Origin: Takakia lepidozioides
Taxonomy: Eukaryota; Streptophyta; Takakiopsida; Takakiales; Takakiaceae
Direction of reading: 5' to 3'
Length of the DNA stretch: 64,000 nucleotides
Assembly: GCA_030704615.1 (NCBI GenBank)
Contig: CM060731.1
Location: 64,772,756-64,836,755, forward strand
Below are positions 31,949 to 43,345 of this stretch, piece after piece (within the stretch, counting starts at the first letter, position 1; the number at the start of each line of letters is the position of its first letter). Below the pieces are notes generated by a model. The model was given only the letters and a program-made list of their open reading frames with translations. It had not been told where the DNA came from and did not search any database. Position numbers and translations under genes: made by a program.

Positions 31949-34900
31949 ATGGCCTTTCTGGCACTTACTCGGCATGTGAGGAGGCTATGTGAGGCAGGGC
32001 GCCTGAAGGAGGCTCTACAGACTTTAAACCAAGGAGGCATTTCAGCAGATTCAGATACTTATGTCTGTCTCTTGCATAAGTGCATCAAGATGAAAGGCCT
32101 GGAAGCTGGAAAGCAGGTGCATGCTCACATTATCCAAAGTGGATTCAAGCCAAACGTTTTCCTACACAACACCCTTGTCAACATGTATGTTAAGTGCGGG
32201 AGCATCATGGATGCTCACCAAGTGTTCAACAGAATGCCTCAACGATGTTTGATCTCGTGGAATATAATGATGGCAGGATTTACCAAGCATGGGTGTGATA
32301 GGAAGGCTTTGGAGACCTACGAGCAAATGATACGGGAAGGGGTGAAGCCCAACCACATCACGTATGTTAGTGTTTGTAATGCGTGTGCAAGCCTGGCAGC
32401 CCTGCAAAAGGGCAAAGAGGTCCATGATGACATTGTGAAAGCTGGAATTGTACCAGATGTCATTCTGAACAGTACCCTGGTGAACATGTATGCCAAATGT
32501 GGGTGCATTGATGATGCAAAGGGAGTGTTTGACAATATGGCTGAACGAAATGTGGTGTCGTGGAGTGCGATGATTGCAGGATATGCACAGCAGGGGCACG
32601 GTATGGAGGCTTTGGAGACCTACGAGCAAATGGTGAGGGAAGGGGTGAAGCCCAACCACATCACATTTGTTTGCGTTTGCAATGCGTGTGCGATCCTGGC
32701 AGCCCTGGAAAAGGGCAAAGAGGTCCATGGTGACATTGTCAAAGCTGGAATTGTACCAGATGTTGTTCTGAACACTGCTCTGATGAACATGTATGCGAAA
32801 TGTGGGAGCATCGAGGATGCAAAGGCAGTGTTGGACTATATGGCTGAACGAGATGTGGTGTCTTGGACTGCGATGATCACAGCTTATGCACAGCAGGGGC
32901 GCGGGATGGAGGCTTTGGAGACCTATGAGCAAATGATGAGGGAAGGGGTGAAGCCCGACCACATCACGTTTGTTTGCGTCTGCAAGGTGTGTGCGAGCCT
33001 GGCATCCCTGGATAAGGGCAAGGAAGTCCATGGGGACATTGTCAAAGCTGGAATTGTACCAGGTGTCATTCTGAATAGTACCCTGGTGGACATGTATGCC
33101 AAATGTGGGTGCATTGAGGATGCAAAGGGAGTGTTCGACGTAATGGCTGAACGAAATGTGGTGTCTTGGAGCGCGATGATTGCAGGATATGCACAGCATG
33201 GGTGCGGGATGGAGGCTTTGGAGACCTACGAGCAAATGGTGAGGGAAGGGGTGACGCCCAACCACATCACGTTTATTTCTGTCTGCAATGCGTGTGCAAA
33301 CCTAGCAGCCCTGGGAAAGGGCAGAGAGGTCCATGGTGACATCATCAAAACAGGAATTGAACCAGATGTTGTTCTGAACAATACCCTCGTGGACATGTAT
33401 GCCAAATGTGGGTGCATCGAGGATGCAAAGAAGGTGTTCGACAATATGACTGAACGAGATGTGGTGTCTTGGAACGCCATGATCGCAGGATATGCACAGC
33501 ATGGGCGCGGGATGGAGGCTTTGGAGACCTATGAGCAAATGGTTAGGGAAGGGGTGAAGGCCAACCACATAACGTTTGTTTGCGTTTGCAATTCGTGTGC
33601 AAGCCTGGCAGCCCTGGAAAAGGGCAAAGAGGTCCATGGTGACATCGTGAAAGCTGAAATTGTACCAAATGTCATTCTGAACAATACCCTTGTGGACATG
33701 TATGCCAAATGTGGGTGCATCCAGGATGCAGAAAGAGTGTTCAACAATATGGCCGAACGAGATGTGGTGTCTTGGAACGCGATGATTGCAGGATATGCAC
33801 AGCAGGGGCGCGGGATGGAGGCTTTGGAGAGCTATGAGCAAATGGTGAGGGAAGAGGTGAAGCCTGATCACATCACGTTTGTTTGCATTTTGAATGCATG
33901 TGCAAGCCTGGCAGCCCTGGAAAAGGGCAGAGAGGTCCATGGTGACATCGTCTCAGGTGGAATTGTACCAAATGTCATTCTCAGCAATGCCCTCGTGGCC
34001 ATGTATGCCAAATCTGGGTGCATCAAGGATGCAACAGGAGTGTTTGATAATATGGCTGAACGAGATGCGGCCTCCTGGAACACGCTGATCGCAGGATATG
34101 CACAGAAGGGGTGCGGGATGGAGGCTTTGGAGACCTATGAGCAAATGATGCTGGAAGGGGTGAAGCCCAACCATATCACATTTGTTTGCGTTTGCAATGC
34201 GTGTGCAAGCCTGGCAGCCCTGGAAAAGGGCAGGGAGGTCCATGGTGACATCATCAAAGCTGGAATTGTACCAGATGTCATTCTGAACAATACCCTCGCA
34301 GACATGTATGCCAAATGTGGGTGCATCGAGGATGCAAAGGGAGTGTTCGACAATATGGCGGAACGAGATGTTGTGTCATGGAATGCAATGATTTCAGGAT
34401 ATGCACAGCAGGGGTTCAGGATGGAGGCTTTGGAGACTTACAAGCAAATGTTGCGGGAAGGGGTGAAGCCCGACCACGTCACGTTTGTTTGTGTTTGCAA
34501 TGTCTGTGCGATCCTGGCAGCCCTGGAAAAGGGCAAAGATGTCCATGGTGACATCGTCAAAGCTGGAATTGTACCAGATGTCATTCTGAACAATACTCTC
34601 GTGGACATGTATGCCAAATGTGGGTGCATTGACGATGCAAAGGTAGTGTTCGACAATATGGCAGAACGAGATGTGGTGTCCTGGAATGCAATGATGGCAG
34701 GATATGCCCAGCATGGTTGTCATAGGGAGGTCCTGCAACTATTTGAAGGAATGCAAAAGGAAGGCTTGAAGCCGGACAGTATCACATTTATATGTGTTCT
34801 CTCTGCATGCAGCCATGTTGGCCTACTGTATGAAGGAAGACGCTTCTTCGATTCCCTGAGTCAAGATCATGGTGTCACTCCGACAGTAAAGCACTTTGGC

Positions 34901-35077
34901 TGCATGGTGGACCTTCTTGGACGTGCGGGGAGATTGGATGAGGCAGAGGACCTCATTAGTAAAATGCCAATCAAACCAGATGCTGTGGTATGGAAGGCCT
35001 TGCTTGGTGCCTGCAGAGTCCATGGCAATGTGGAGATGGCTGAACGTGCAGCAACATCTATTCTCAGGTGGGATTAA
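31949..35077 (+). CDS. PLS-class PPR protein with eight near-identical 101-residue units (1042 aa)
   Basis: The frame is intact from ATG 31949 (MAFLALTRHVRRLCEAGRL). After an N-terminal repeat region (LLHKCIKMKGLEAGKQVHAH) come eight tandem P-L-S triplets of exactly 101 residues (303 bp), about residues 125-930, then a divergent last unit (LFEGMQKEGLKPDSITF) and the start of the E region (KALLGACRVHGNVEMAERAA). Position-5 and last residues of the P motifs vary among N, S, T and N, D, as expected of a sequence-reading array. PPR proteins of this class bind organellar RNA for C-to-U editing. The frame ends in TAA where homologues have Pro (ILRWD then stop); E/DYW sequence continues after it (next entry). 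DNA identity between units is high, so the array expanded recently. It may still be made as a truncated binding protein, or be a recent pseudogene. Confidence 0.85.
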   Translation: MAFLALTRHVRRLCEAGRLKEALQTLNQGGISADSDTYVCLLHKCIKMKGLEAGKQVHAHIIQSGFKPNVFLHNTLVNMYVKCGSIMDAHQVFNRMPQRCLISWNIMMAGFTKHGCDRKALETYEQMIREGVKPNHITYVSVCNACASLAALQKGKEVHDDIVKAGIVPDVILNSTLVNMYAKCGCIDDAKGVFDNMAERNVVSWSAMIAGYAQQGHGMEALETYEQMVREGVKPNHITFVCVCNACAILAALEKGKEVHGDIVKAGIVPDVVLNTALMNMYAKCGSIEDAKAVLDYMAERDVVSWTAMITAYAQQGRGMEALETYEQMMREGVKPDHITFVCVCKVCASLASLDKGKEVHGDIVKAGIVPGVILNSTLVDMYAKCGCIEDAKGVFDVMAERNVVSWSAMIAGYAQHGCGMEALETYEQMVREGVTPNHITFISVCNACANLAALGKGREVHGDIIKTGIEPDVVLNNTLVDMYAKCGCIEDAKKVFDNMTERDVVSWNAMIAGYAQHGRGMEALETYEQMVREGVKANHITFVCVCNSCASLAALEKGKEVHGDIVKAEIVPNVILNNTLVDMYAKCGCIQDAERVFNNMAERDVVSWNAMIAGYAQQGRGMEALESYEQMVREEVKPDHITFVCILNACASLAALEKGREVHGDIVSGGIVPNVILSNALVAMYAKSGCIKDATGVFDNMAERDAASWNTLIAGYAQKGCGMEALETYEQMMLEGVKPNHITFVCVCNACASLAALEKGREVHGDIIKAGIVPDVILNNTLADMYAKCGCIEDAKGVFDNMAERDVVSWNAMISGYAQQGFRMEALETYKQMLREGVKPDHVTFVCVCNVCAILAALEKGKDVHGDIVKAGIVPDVILNNTLVDMYAKCGCIDDAKVVFDNMAERDVVSWNAMMAGYAQHGCHREVLQLFEGMQKEGLKPDSITFICVLSACSHVGLLYEGRRFFDSLSQDHGVTPTVKHFGCMVDLLGRAGRLDEAEDLISKMPIKPDAVVWKALLGACRVHGNVEMAERAATSILRWD

Positions 35078-35593
35078 CAGGACGCCGCAACTTACGTGTT
35101 GCTATCCACATCTATGCCACAGCTGGCAGGTTGAACGATAGCGCAAAGGTGAGAAAAGTAATGAAGGTCAGAGGGGTCACAAAGGAACCAGGTCGCTGCT
35201 GCATTGAGGTTGGCAACAGGGTGCACACCTTTGTTGTAGATGACAAACTGCATCCCAAAATTAAGGAGATCATGCTGAGCTGAGAACATTGCCTGGGCAG
35301 ATGAAGGAGGCAGGGTATGTGCCTGACACACGCTTTGTATTGCATGATGTGGGAGAGGAGCAGAAGGAATTTCTCTTTGCCACCACAGTGAGAAGCTGGC
35401 CATTGGTTTTGGGCTGATCAGCACGGCCCCTAGGACGTCTCTCCTTCTCATCAAGAATCTTCGGGTGTGTGGTGACTGCCACACCTCCACCAAGTTCATC
35501 TCAAAGATTGTTGGCCGAGCAATTATTGTACGGGACAATATCCGCTTTCACCACTTTGAAGATGGGGTTTGTTTTTGTGAGGATTATTGGTGA
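35078..35593 (+). pseudogene. Broken E and DYW deaminase region of the PPR gene
   Basis: Directly after the TAA the same frame resumes with QDAATYVLLS. Three single-base losses follow (near 35104, 35270 and 35380). Between them are [58 protein letters not shown], a HHSEK-like deaminase motif, [15 protein letters not shown] and the terminal GVCFCEDYW with stop TGA 35591-35593. The HxE and CxxC motifs of the DYW cytidine deaminase are therefore all present but out of frame. In other DYW proteins this domain is the editing enzyme. Confidence 0.9.
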
Positions 35594-36915
35594 AACTATA
35601 TTTTTCTGGATGTGTCTGGCTTCATTCATTGATCGGTGTAGCTACTCAGTTCATGCACTGTTTCCTGAAATATTGACCGTAATGTACTTTTGAAGGCATT
35701 TCCTGTGGCATATCCACAGGAAATGATAGTGAAGTCTACCCAGCATAGGTGCAATTGACTGGAGCATGTAATGAGCGAAGGGGGGATTTTGACTGACTCT
35801 GGTGATATGCTGTCCTAATTCTGGTGTGGGTGGTGGAGCCAAGCTTCTCCAAGGCTTGGAGATGGAAGTGGAAACGTTTTGTAACGGGCTTGACTAGAGG
35901 GGCAGCCAAGTTTCTTCAGCATCTTCAATTTGGACATGTTTGTATGTCTCTCGTGGTGGTGCTTCAGATAGAGCACGTGACTTAACTTGCATGAATGTTG
36001 TCGAAGGGTAGTCTGAACCCACCAAGATCCAATTTCATGGTGGCCACTTGAAAGTTCACATAGTGATTGCAATGGAATTTGGGTATTCTGTGCGGCATGA
36101 ATTGGATTTGCAGGACTCTCTCACACTAAAACTTCGGTTTGTGCATGTTGGAGGGGCAGTGTTCACCTACTCCACCCACTTCAGAAACAATGGCCTACAG
36201 TTCAAGACCAGATTTGGGAGCATGTATGAAACAATTGCACATAGTTTCGAACAGTGATCGGCAATACTACTACTGTTTCAGGAAGCAAGTGCCAATTGCT
36301 GGCGTACACCAAACTAAGGGATCCACTGGCATGCAGATGGGATCAACAAGTGGAGAACATTGGGGATTCTCAATTGATCACTAGCCTTTCGCACAAAACA
36401 TGATCATATACCTAGAACATACCTTTAAAAAGTCTCTTTTTATAAGAGAAGATGTGACTGAATTGTTTGTATATACTAGAAAAAAATACCTTTTGTTTCT
36501 CCTTGAGATACTCTATAGAAAGCTGGCCTAATGATAAGTGTTGAGGCACAAGGGACCACCTCTGCCCCACAAAAGCTTAGACATGGACTGTGCGAGGGGG
36601 GAAGATCAATTGACTGAGAAAATTTGTGCAATCGGAACAATAACTCTCTCAACAAAACCTTGAGACAAGACAAACATATTGGATATGAATATTTTCCTGA
36701 GTGAAAAATAAAATCATAAAAGAAAAATTGTCGGTAACTCAAACGTATTGCATGTTTATTCTATTGCTTGAGAGTACATCAGACATTGAGAAGGGCAGTG
36801 TTTGAGAGAGAGTTGGAAGGCAACACCATGCCGTGCGAGCTATCTTTGCATAGACATGGCATATATTCTTTGCAACGCAATAACAAACCTGTTGACGATA
36901 GAAGGCCCAAAGAAT
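35594..36915. other. No gene seen downstream of the PPR gene
   Basis: Presumably the PPR 3' flank. No frame, element end or RNA gene was recognised. Confidence 0.5.
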
Positions 36916-36917
36916 AG

Positions 36918-37157
36918 AGGCGATGTTTCTAATGCTCTTGTTTCCATGAGCACAAGTATATGTTACAAGATCAGTATTCAGCTCTCATGCTAACAATCAG
37001 TACATAGAATCTCGAGGCTGAGCCTGAAGCTCTGGCCAGGCGATGTTTCTAATGCTCTTGTTTCCATGAGCACAAGTATATGTTACAAGATCAGTATTCA
37101 GCTCTCATGCTAACAATCAGTACATAGAATCTTGAGGCTGAGCCTGAAGCTCTGGCC
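36918..37157. repeat. 120-bp perfect-register tandem duplication
   Basis: 36918-37037 and 37038-37157 are identical except for one base (CTCGAG versus CTTGAG). The near-identity points to a recent event. It lies just beyond the 3' end of the HROB-like gene. Confidence 0.95.
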
Positions 37158-37159
37158 TG

Positions 37160-37687
37160 TCTGGGTCTAATTGCTGGGCAGCTCACACTTACCAAGATAA
37201 AGACAATTAGTTCAGGCTTTCCAGATATCCCCTAGAAAGCCCCTCATACAAGCATTTAGCCCACAGTGTCTGTTCCCTTTGTTCTACCCGCAGGGTCTAT
37301 GACCACAAGCCTACGGCACACAACGTCTTATGAGTACATTCTATGTACCCCATGAAAAAGACAAAGAGAAGGTGTTTACCAGAAGTAGAGTCTTGCAAGC
37401 CACTAAATGCAACTTATTGTACATCCTAAAGTCTGTCTCTTGTGATGTGGAGCAAGACTAAATAGCTGGATGTGTGAAAGCCTACCATATGCAAATACTA
37501 ACTTTCAAAACCCAGTGACCTCATGTGGCCATCACCTGCTTGGCTGTGATGCAATACTGGCAGATGCCAAAGTGGCAGCTCTGACTAACGAATGACCAAG
37601 ACAGGTCAACTGTAATTCATTTTCTGACCTCTATACTAAACCAACCTCACAAATGGTGAGAGACTCTCACCTGCCAGGCAGTTGGAT
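37160..37687. other. Probable 3' flank of the HROB-like gene
   Basis: No coding signal seen; may contain its 3' UTR. Confidence 0.35.
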
Positions 37688-40600
37688 TTAGAGAAAAAAA
37701 TCATCGGCATTGTCACGTAGAAGTGCCTCAATGTCATCAGTCGAATCCCAACCTGCTAACTGTGCAGCTGCTGAGAATTTGGCAACAAAAGGCTGGGCTT
37801 TAGTAGGAACACTCCCCAGCATTGGACCTGCTGTGACTGGTCTCTCTTGGCCTTGAGATCGCTGGCCTGCCAATGCAAAGAGAAATCTGGTTATCAGTTC
37901 CACTCTTCCCCACAGTCGAAAATCTTAGGCTTAGAAGGCCACAAAACACTACAGAACAGATAAAGAGCCAGCCTTGAGCCAGTTTTTCTACGGTTGGAAA
38001 CCATTCATCTAGCTGCGAAGAACTTCTTTTATTGTCGAATGGCAAGTCTGAATCCAAACACTACCCATACCCCACTTCCAACCTTACAAAGACTGAGATT
38101 CTCAGTTCCATGCATCTCTCCAGACTCTGCTCTAGCTGGAAGCCATTCACCAATGGCCAATTAAGGGCTGCTGTCACACAAGAAAGGAACCCAGATAATT
38201 TTTCCAATGCTGCTTTGCAACCAAAAAACTTTAACATTTCATGATTCTTTCACTCCTAAAACCCTCTTAGGAAAGAAAACATACTCCACATGTCGAACTG
38301 AATAGGATCGTTTATCTTTTCTTGGGGGAGGCGAGTGTCCCGAGCAAAAACCTTCCATGACATAATAACCAGCAACTTGTTAGCAACCTAACTTAATCTT
38401 GTCTTGGAAATGTCACCTCACCTGCACAATAGCCATGGAGATATTAGGTAGTGACATTGCATGAAAATATCTCTCCGATGCTGTGACTGTGGGTTCTTAT
38501 CAACATAGTGAGCTGGCAGAGTCTTCTGGTGTCTTATGCAGGCTGGGTCTGGAGAAGGATTTAAAGAGTGTGCAGCCCCCACAGTGGAGTACTGCTTCCA
38601 CAGCCCAGCCAAAATGTTTGTGTGGCAATGAGGTCTTTCAGTGGAACACCGGGGTGCTACGCCCATAGAGCCCTTCCAGCAATGACAGGGCAAAGTTTTG
38701 AGATGAGAAAGTACAGCATAATGACAAGGTATTCATGATTTGAAGCCAATTGCAGAAGCCAATTGCAGTTTGAGACCTATTTTTACACCCTGCTACAAAA
38801 CTCGACTCTCCCATCATTGGAAGAGAGGGTTACACCTGGGGCACTGAAGCACTAAACGGGGGTAATGCAGGTTGAGGGAAAGGAGACCAACCTGGACAAC
38901 ATTGTTGACAGTGATATTGAGGTACCGTGCTCCAGACCTTGGGCTGAAAATGGCCACCTGACAAGCAGATTTATCAGGCATCTTAGACCATCTCTAGCAT
39001 TGCATGCTGAAGCAGAACACAAAGTGGAAACATCTTGGTAGGAATCTCAAAATGTAGATTTGGTTTCCAGAACTTTGTGGAGGTGACTGCCAGCTGCACA
39101 GTGCGTGTTCCACTACCTGAGCCTCAGGAAACTTTTCAGACACCTCTTTGCCTAGTAGTTTGCAGTTGAATCATTTTCTGGTAGTGTTCCGATAGTAGGT
39201 TCACCCTCCTTGCAAGGTCTACCTTCCTCAATATAATGACAGCTCCTGGTGCAATGTCACTGCCAAATTCTGATTCACAGAGGACCTTATGATTGACACA
39301 ACCTTGGACTGTGCCTGTTGGATCCTGCATGACATGTCGAACAAGCCAATGAATTCAGTGACTGCCGCCTGCCGTGGGTCTACATTGCGATGCCTTAATT
39401 TGTAGATCTGGTGGGTCCAAAGATTACACTATGCAGTATCGGAGTATCATGTCACTGTTTCTGTCTACCCATGTCAACATCTAGTAGTAAACAAGCTACA
39501 ATGCTTTACCTAGTGAGAATATCACTTTGGCATTTCTGCAGCTCTGGGCAAGGCATGTCAGAGAAGTAGCTTAGTAATCAACAAAAATGCATACAATGTG
39601 ACATTTTGTTGTTAATTTACCCTAAATGATCACAAAGCAGTATGTTCCAAACTTGAAGTGCTTAAATATGTGGGTATAGGACCAGAAGAAGCAGCCACAA
39701 AGTAAATTGAAAGATGTGAAGCAGCGGTTTTGGAAGGGACACCAAGGTGAATTATAACCTAGGTGTATCCCCAAGGTCAGGCCTTCTTCTCTTTTGTCAG
39801 AAACAATGACTGACACTAGATGGACATTCAGCACTGCTATGCTGCATAACTCTGAGATTTCATTACCTTAAGTGATACAAATGCATCTCCATAAGTGTTT
39901 GGTGTGAATTCTTTGATCACAGCAACAAGCTACATGCATGCCACACACAGATATGGTCAAGGTGATTAACCAGGAAAAAGGGCAGAAATGTAAAACATCC
40001 TATTGTGAAGACTATTAAATTTAGCCCTTCCATAGGAGCTACATGCTAGCTACTACACTCTCTCATACAATAACTCTAGAGCCCTCTAAAGAAACGCAGG
40101 AGTCGTTGAGGGGAAGAGGTCCCGTTTACTCCAGCCTTAGCCCTTCCTTTCTCTCTTTCATCAAGCATATGCGAGCCAAAATGAGGAACGATCTTTATCT
40201 CTCATAAACACAACCATATTGATGAAAAGGAATCAATACAACAGTTAGAAAGACTGAGGAGCATACATACATTGGGAACGTGACTTTGATAAGCTGAAGT
40301 CTTGATGCTGCTTGCTGTCGACTTAAGCACCGTATAGCGAGCTGTAGCAATAACAATGCAAGAAAATCACTTCAAAGGTGAAATGCAAGAAAATCTAAAC
40401 ACCTCCTCTTGTTCCAATTGAGGGCTGGAGATTTGTCTCCAGCAAATGCTATTTTCGATCTAAACTCAGATACACGCAATAGGACGGTAAGGTTAAAATA
40501 CAGCACAAGACCAGTCAACTATTGAATGCTTGCCGAATGTCTGTTGGGGTCTTTCACTTGCGCTTTCTTTGTGGCAGGATACCTACACGAGGCTGTCCAC

Positions 40601-41421
40601 TTTTGTCCCATAAGCTCATTGAGCTTTGCGTTGACGTTAAAAAGTGAACTTTCATTCTGTCTCTTTTCCCTCAACCAACGTATTTACAAGGTCAGCAGAC
40701 GGTTGAGTACCACAAGTAAACAGCTGGATCGCATACCAGGATCGAATTCCTCAACATCGAGAGTTTTCATGGCAGTGAGCCAGGGACCTCCCTCGAAATC
40801 CGCATCACAGGGGGTTTTCTCGCCACGGGTAGCGTCATGTTTCCCAGCCACTCGAAATCTTTTCCTTTCAACAGTAAACCCTTCTCTGTACGCATCTGCT
40901 GGTCCCGGTATTCTAATGGATAACTTTGCCTCAGTTGCCTTGGTAGCTACCTGTCCGGTCCTTCCTCCGATTTCAGTAGATAGTCGTTGAATGTCGGACT
41001 GCAGCGAAGCTTGTGAAGTCTCCAAATGCTTCAGCACTTCAGCGCATTGATTTCTAGTTTGTAAACCTAAAGCTTCTTCTCTCTCATGCACATTTATGTA
41101 CGGGTTCGGGTCTGGGAGAGAGAGGGCTCGGGAAACACGTAGTGGTCTCTGGGACTGCACCTGATCCCGCTGTTCGGCAATACGATTTCCACATGCTGAA
41201 AAACCAAAAGCTTTTTCTCTTCTACTCTTTCTCGAACATACGAAATCAAGCTCCTCGCTTGTCGGTGTAGCTTGTGCAATTTCAAACACCCCTGTTTCTG
41301 GGAAGGAAAAAGGATCGTCGAGCTCCTCCTGTATAACTTGAGATGGAAAAACTGTCTTTCCTTCCCCTTGCCAAATCACATCAAAGACATCCGCCTCCAA
41401 CTCCGCTTCCCATGTCGACAT
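37688..41421 (-). CDS. HROB-like homologous recombination OB-fold protein (spliced)
   Basis: Exons on the minus strand join in phase. Exon 1, 41421-40737 (ATG MSTWEAELEAD; contains RIPGPADAYREG and PWLTAMKTLDVEEFDP). Exon 2, 40341-40271 (TVLKSTASS...SHVPN). Exon 3, 39929-39867 (LVAVIKEFTPNTYGDAFVSLK, without its last residue in this quote limit). Exon 4, 39324-39223 (DPTGTVQGCVNHKVL, PGAVIILRK). Exon 5, 38957-38892 (VAIFSPRSGARYLNITVNNV). The last exon, 37866-37688, ends in the acidic DDIEALLRDNADDFFL. Exons 3-5 have whole-codon lengths of 63, 102 and 66 bases and GT-AG borders. The PNxxVxIK, DPTGxxQG and FSPxxxxxYLNxT words define the HROB OB-fold. In animals this protein recruits the MCM8-MCM9 helicase to DNA breaks and in meiosis. 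Exons between 38890 and 37870 are unresolved. No damage is seen. Confidence 0.7.
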
Positions 41422-41654
41422 GGAATTCAAGCTCGCAACCAAACCCTCACTCGTCCTCCAGGGCGCCAAACGCCAGTTCAAAAACAAATAAACTTCCGTT
41501 GCCCCTCCGGTCAATTTTCACAACGACAGAATCTTTTCGTTCGTTATCTCCTTCATTTCGCCTTCCTTCTTCTTCCGTCTCCGTCGTCAGCTGTTGCCGC
41601 TCCAGGGCAACCGTAAGCATTTTGGACGGACGGTCACTCACATAAGTCTTTCTT

Positions 41655-41745
41655 CCACAGCGACGTGAATTACGGCTGCATGGTAGACCTTCTTGGTCGT
41701 GCAGGGCGGTTGGAGGAGGCGGAGGAATTCATGAACGATTAAATG
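41655..41745 (+). pseudogene. PPR remnant
   Basis: A 25-codon fragment reads NYGCMVDLLGRAGRLEEAEE then a stop. It matches the pre-E motif of PLS-class PPR proteins (compare CMVDLLGRAGRLDEAEDL at 34.9 kb) with no flanking PPR sequence. Confidence 0.7.
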
Positions 41746-42142
41746 TCAATTGAACCACATACTTCACTGAGGGGAGCTTCGCTGGAACGTTTGAAGATCC
41801 ACTCAGCATTTGCCACACCTCGCGCATTGTAGGTCGCAGAGAGGCAGAAGAATCCTGTGTGCACAGTCTAGCCACTTTGGCCATGTCCAAGGCCTCCTTC
41901 TCAACCATCTCACCGACTAGCTTCGGATCCACAAGCTTGAGTACATCTTCAGGCTCCTCACCCACTTGATTCGCCCAATTCAGCATCACAATTTGTTCCG
42001 ATGGAAGTGAAAAGTCTAAAGCTTTCCGACCGCTCAGGAGTTCGAACAGCACAACTCCGAAACTGAACACGTCAATCTTCTCGGATATCTGTAAACGACT
42101 CACATACTCTGGAACAAGCTCAACAAAGACGATCAATGACAA
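41729..42142 (-). pseudogene. Receptor-like kinase C-terminal fragment
   Basis: The frame gives PEYVSRLQISEKIDVFSFGV, VVLFELLSGRKALDF and RPTMREVWQMLSGS. These are kinase subdomains VIII (PEY of APE) to XI of plant receptor-like kinases; the VSRLQISEK context resembles LysM or related RLKs. The ATP-binding and catalytic loop parts are absent upstream, where the similarity stops at about 42130. It could be a last exon whose upstream exons are gone, or a retained fragment. It lies about 300 bp upstream of the HROB-like start on the same strand. Confidence 0.65.
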
Positions 42143-42179
42143 AAATCTATAGTGGCTGTGAACTGATTTTAGTCTGACC

Positions 42180-43190
42180 TTTTAGAAATGAGTTCCACCA
42201 CAGTTGTAGAATTCATCATACAGGTCTCTCGTGAATTTTGCGATTATAAATTTTTGAGCTTGCACTACCTGTGCCCGAGCTATGTTAGCCTTGGCAACCG
42301 ACGGCGTATAGCCGTCATGCAATCAACAAATTGAGTCCAATCTGAAGGCTGCTCAATGGGTCACTACTGCAAAGGGGGAAGGGGGGGGGGGGGTTATGAC
42401 GGCGTTGCGTCATCATAGCAATCGCACGGTGTCGCAGATGGTCATTTGGGGGGCCTAGCCCGGCCAGAAATGCGACGCACGGATGTTGTATTTCCGACTC
42501 TGGGGCGTCATTCTCAAGATGGATGATGTCATCATCCACAGAAAGTAACCTTACAGAAATGTTCCTACCTACCACATCCATCTTCCCCTGATTTTTCAAA
42601 GACTTTCACCATTGCAATTAGCAGATTACAAGAAAATTGAAATGTGGTGTTTCCACATGGCCACCAATTCGACCCAAAAAACAAAGCTTTGACTAAGCTG
42701 GAAGTGCAGGTTCTTGATTTTTCTTGTGTGAATGCCCTACATATTCAGATTTCTGGGCACTCACATGATGTAGGAATGAAATTGCAGCCCCATACCCTCA
42801 AATTTTATTGGGGGTCCTTTGTATGTGGAATTGGGGGGGTCAAATTGCATTCCCAGTATAATAGTTTACAATCTGGCCCATGGGGGGCCACGTTGAAGGA
42901 TTGCAGTGGTTTTTTGGCTCTGTCTCGCAAGGGATAGAGGCATTGTGGAGACATCTTGCCTAGGGAGAGAACTAGGCTTAGCCATTAAGCCTAATCTATG
43001 GAGGGTTGATGGGCATGGTTCATGAAGCCCTGGAAAAATTGTAAAACGACAACCCCAAAATCACGGAAGGAAAGAGCAAGGACAGAGCCTTTTGTGGTGG
43101 AGCCACTTGTTATGTTCGAGGTATACTTTTTGAAATTTGGTCGTCTAATTTCTTGTGGTTAAATCTATCTGGTTTATATAATCAAGTTTA
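42180..43190. other. No gene seen; dispersed repeat
   Basis: Includes the G-run segment (42815-42840) related to 7905-7950. No supported coding frame. Confidence 0.4.
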
Positions 43191-43191
43191 G

Positions 43192-43345
43192 ATTTTATTT
43201 TTATTTTTTTGATAACAGGGGACAAAGGCCCTGATAGAATTTTTTGTATGTGCCTTCAGACCGTCCATTGGGCCCTCGATGGCCTGTGTGTTGAGCAGTA
43301 GGCTCTGTAAATTCACTGGACGTTAAAGAAACTTCATCTTTATCT
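43192..43345 (-). mobile_element. LINE-type 3' tail
   Basis: Minus-strand reading gives TCAGGGCCTTTGTCCCCTG then A-rich tail. This is the same stem (CAGGG...CCCTG) as the LINE end at 3.8 kb. The adjacent AAATTCACTGGACGTTAAAG is the reverse complement of sequence at 2662-2700. Confidence 0.5.

Noticed and set aside
32162-34738. Long antisense frames opposite the PPR array (367 and 212 codons, and similar ones at 369-1505)
   Set aside because: They repeat with the 303-bp period and are mirror images of the sense repeat; no independent family or start context.
38984-39010. MITE-like word TTAGACCATCTCTAGC in an HROB intron
   Set aside because: No partner terminus seen.
40526-40990. 154-codon plus-strand frame opposite HROB exon 1
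   Set aside because: Shadow of the minus-strand exon, which has family motifs and splice phase support.
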